A stretch of 64,000 nt of DNA, taken from assembly GCA_965263285.1 (NCBI GenBank), contig CBDHHD010000004.1, forward strand, positions 868,001 to 932,000, in the 5' to 3' direction. The notes beneath the pieces are model-generated. The model was given only the letters and a program-made list of their open reading frames with translations. It ran no database searches and was not told where the DNA came from. The stretch is from JASGCP01 sp965263285. Its GTDB lineage: Bacteria; Bacteroidota; Bacteroidia; Chitinophagales; Chitinophagaceae. Position numbers and translations under genes: made by a program. Positions 63,954 through 64,000 of this stretch are shown here, in pieces. How positions within the stretch are numbered: the stretch's first letter is position 1; each line of letters starts with the position of its first letter.

Positions 63954-64000
63954 AAAAATACGCAAATGCTTTATTATCAAATAGTTGTATTATTTATCGT
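63923..64000. repeat. Direct repeat, right copy (at least 78 bp)
   Basis: Partner of 62230-62307; cut by the window edge. Confidence 0.9.

Larger units (their letters stand above)
62230..64000 (+). mobile_element. Second IS1634-like element, right end outside window
   Basis: Contains a transposase related to, but distinct from, the one at 18320-20281. Clear inverted repeats were not found and the right edge is cut. The flanking direct repeat means this is an IS with a long target duplication, a head-to-tail tandem of IS copies, or an IS next to the 3' scrap of another copy. Confidence 0.7.

Overview
This AT-rich window is almost entirely a tandem array of giant nonribosomal peptide synthetase (NRPS) and hybrid NRPS/polyketide synthase (PKS) genes. 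All four lie on the minus strand and are so closely related that most of the DNA is repeats of itself. The organism is probably a member of the Bacteroidota. Each NRPS gene and both transposase genes are preceded by the TAnnTTTG-type -7 promoter element of that phylum, and no strong Shine-Dalgarno sites are seen. The AT-richness, insertion sequences and decayed gene ends would suit a host-associated lineage, but that is inference. No rRNA, tRNA, phosphopantetheinyl transferase, MbtH-like protein, transporter or regulator gene was found here.

In transcription order (right to left): an IS1634-like element sits at the right edge (about 62230-64000), next to a tiny remnant of an NRPS 3' end. Gene D (62130-41242, 6962 aa) reads C*-A-PCP, Cy-A(Cys)-Ox-PCP, C-A(Ser)-PCP, C-A(Ser)-PCP, C-A(Asp-like)-PCP, C-A(Leu-like)-PCP-TE, and is predicted to make a thiazole-containing hexapeptide. 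Only 75 bp later comes gene C (41166-20545, 6873 aa): C*-A-PCP-E, C-A-PCP-E, C-A-PCP-E, C-A-PCP, KS-AT-ACP-TE. Then follow a remnant of a small ORF, a complete 2.2 kb IS1634-like element (18118-20348), the last 88 codons of a lost D-type NRPS (17851-18116), and gene B (17775-6190, 3861 aa): C*-A(Ser)-PCP-E, C-A(Phe)-PCP, KS-AT-ACP-TE. A small plus-strand ORF of unknown function (5656-6099) separates B from gene A (5567 to the left edge). Gene A is a near copy of the first half of gene B and runs out of the window.

The evolutionary layout is the main point of interest. The genes look as if built by repeated duplication of a D-type plus B/C-type gene pair. Specificity changed by replacing only the roughly 500 bp substrate-pocket core of the A domains, while flanking sequence stayed nearly identical. 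A 3198 bp Ser module in gene D has been tandemly duplicated so recently that the copies differ at only a few bases. Short 7-bp tandem repeats sit inside the coding sequence next to the swapped cores of every C-A module except the Cys module.

Domain boundaries are approximate. Substrate predictions come from reading the ten-residue A-domain code by eye. They are firm for Cys and Ser, good for Phe and Leu, moderate for Asp, weak for Val, and absent for one recurring code.
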